A stretch of DNA of 17,557 nt, taken from an uncultured bacterium (GTDB lineage: Bacteria; Bacillota; Clostridia; Oscillospirales; Butyricicoccaceae). The stretch's first letter is position 1. Each line of letters begins with the position of its first letter. The notes below the pieces were generated by a model. The model was not told where the DNA came from and made no database searches. It worked only from the letters and a program-made list of their open reading frames with translations. Position numbers and translations under genes: made by a program. Below are positions 17,430 through 17,557 of the stretch, in pieces. The stretch spans positions 1 through 17,557 of the forward strand of contig CAJMOV010000012.1 in NCBI GenBank assembly GCA_905215125.1, given 5' to 3'.

Positions 17430-17458
17430 TTGACATATTGCTTCAAACAATATAATAT
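17430..17458 (+). promoter_or_regulatory. Promoter of the GDSL hydrolase gene
   Basis: TTGACA at 17430-17435 is followed either by TATAAT after only 15 bases (17451-17456) or by TAATAT after 17 bases (17453-17458). The spacing problem makes the exact -10 uncertain. The spacer includes ATATTG-n7-CAATAT (17435-17453), an operator candidate. Confidence 0.6.
17435..17453. promoter_or_regulatory. Operator candidate ATATTG-n7-CAATAT
   Basis: Perfect 6-bp arms with a 7-base spacer lie between the -35 and -10 of the hydrolase promoter, where a bound repressor would block RNA polymerase. The neighbouring DUF1836 protein is one possible ligand; this is inference. Confidence 0.35.
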
Positions 17459-17493
17459 AGTTTTTAATACTAGATTATGCGAGGCGATTGTCT

Positions 17494-17557
17494 ATGACTT
17501 ACCGTATTGATATCTTTGGCGATTCCATCATGAAGGGCATTGTGCTTGATCCCCAGG
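17494..17557 (+). CDS. GDSL/SGNH-family hydrolase, N-terminal fragment at window edge
   Basis: Only 21 codons are inside the window: MTYRIDIFGDSIMKGIVLDP and on. The segment FGDSIMKGIV is block I of SGNH hydrolases, with the nucleophilic serine in G-D-S, and it begins near the N-terminus with no signal peptide, so the enzyme is probably a cytosolic esterase or lipase-like protein. GAGG (17481-17484) nine bases before the ATG is a modest ribosome binding site. The presence of a promoter just upstream supports the start. The substrate cannot be judged. Confidence 0.75.
   Translation, partial: MTYRIDIFGDSIMKGIVLDPQ

Overview
The window reads as a piece of chromosome from an anaerobic, endospore-forming Firmicute with high GC content. 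A gerA-type germinant receptor operon shows that it makes spores. Acetate kinase, TmcAL, a DUF1836 regulator and a MarR-controlled heterodimeric ABC exporter fit the Clostridia. Strong G/C bias at third codon positions suggests a high-GC lineage such as Oscillospiraceae (the Flavonifractor/Intestinimonas/Oscillibacter type); that placement is inference. No rRNA, tRNA, CRISPR array, insertion sequence or prophage was seen. Long antisense mirror ORFs are common, as expected at this GC content, and were not annotated.

Layout. (1) 1-3349, minus strand: germinant receptor operon in the order gerA-gerC-gerB, with gerB cut by the window edge. (2) 3708-4829, plus: a YkvI-family membrane transporter behind an extended -10 promoter and an 18-bp palindrome; it ends at a strong bidirectional terminator (4889-4922). 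(3) 4925-8245, minus: a two-gene unit of a 1034-residue fusion of an endonuclease Q (PHP nuclease plus zinc finger) to a UvrD/PcrA-like helicase, followed by a 62-residue membrane protein. Its upstream 597 bp are gene-poor, very GC-rich and full of hairpins. (4) 8843-10036, minus: acetate kinase. (5) 10163-12394, plus: tmcAL (tRNA-Met cytidine acetate ligase) and an exported beta-propeller-like protein of unknown function. Groups 4 and 5 diverge from a 126-bp region with face-to-face promoters and a perfect 10+10-bp inverted repeat. (6) 12599-16737, plus: marR and the two halves of an asymmetric ABC exporter, behind a near-consensus promoter with two candidate operators and ending at a strong terminator. 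(7) 16893-17363, minus: a DUF1836 regulator with a TTG start and a perfect consensus promoter, back to back with the first 21 codons of a GDSL/SGNH hydrolase (17494 to the window end).

How genes work together. GerA, GerB and GerC form one inner-membrane receptor complex of the spore. Acetate kinase and TmcAL share acetate as a substrate. MarR probably represses its own operon and so controls the exporter, whose two ATPase subunits carry complementary sequence changes that leave one consensus and one degenerate ATP site. The EndoQ-helicase fusion probably couples incision at deaminated bases to strand unwinding, and it carries two peptides resembling sliding-clamp binding motifs. It is the most unusual protein in the window.
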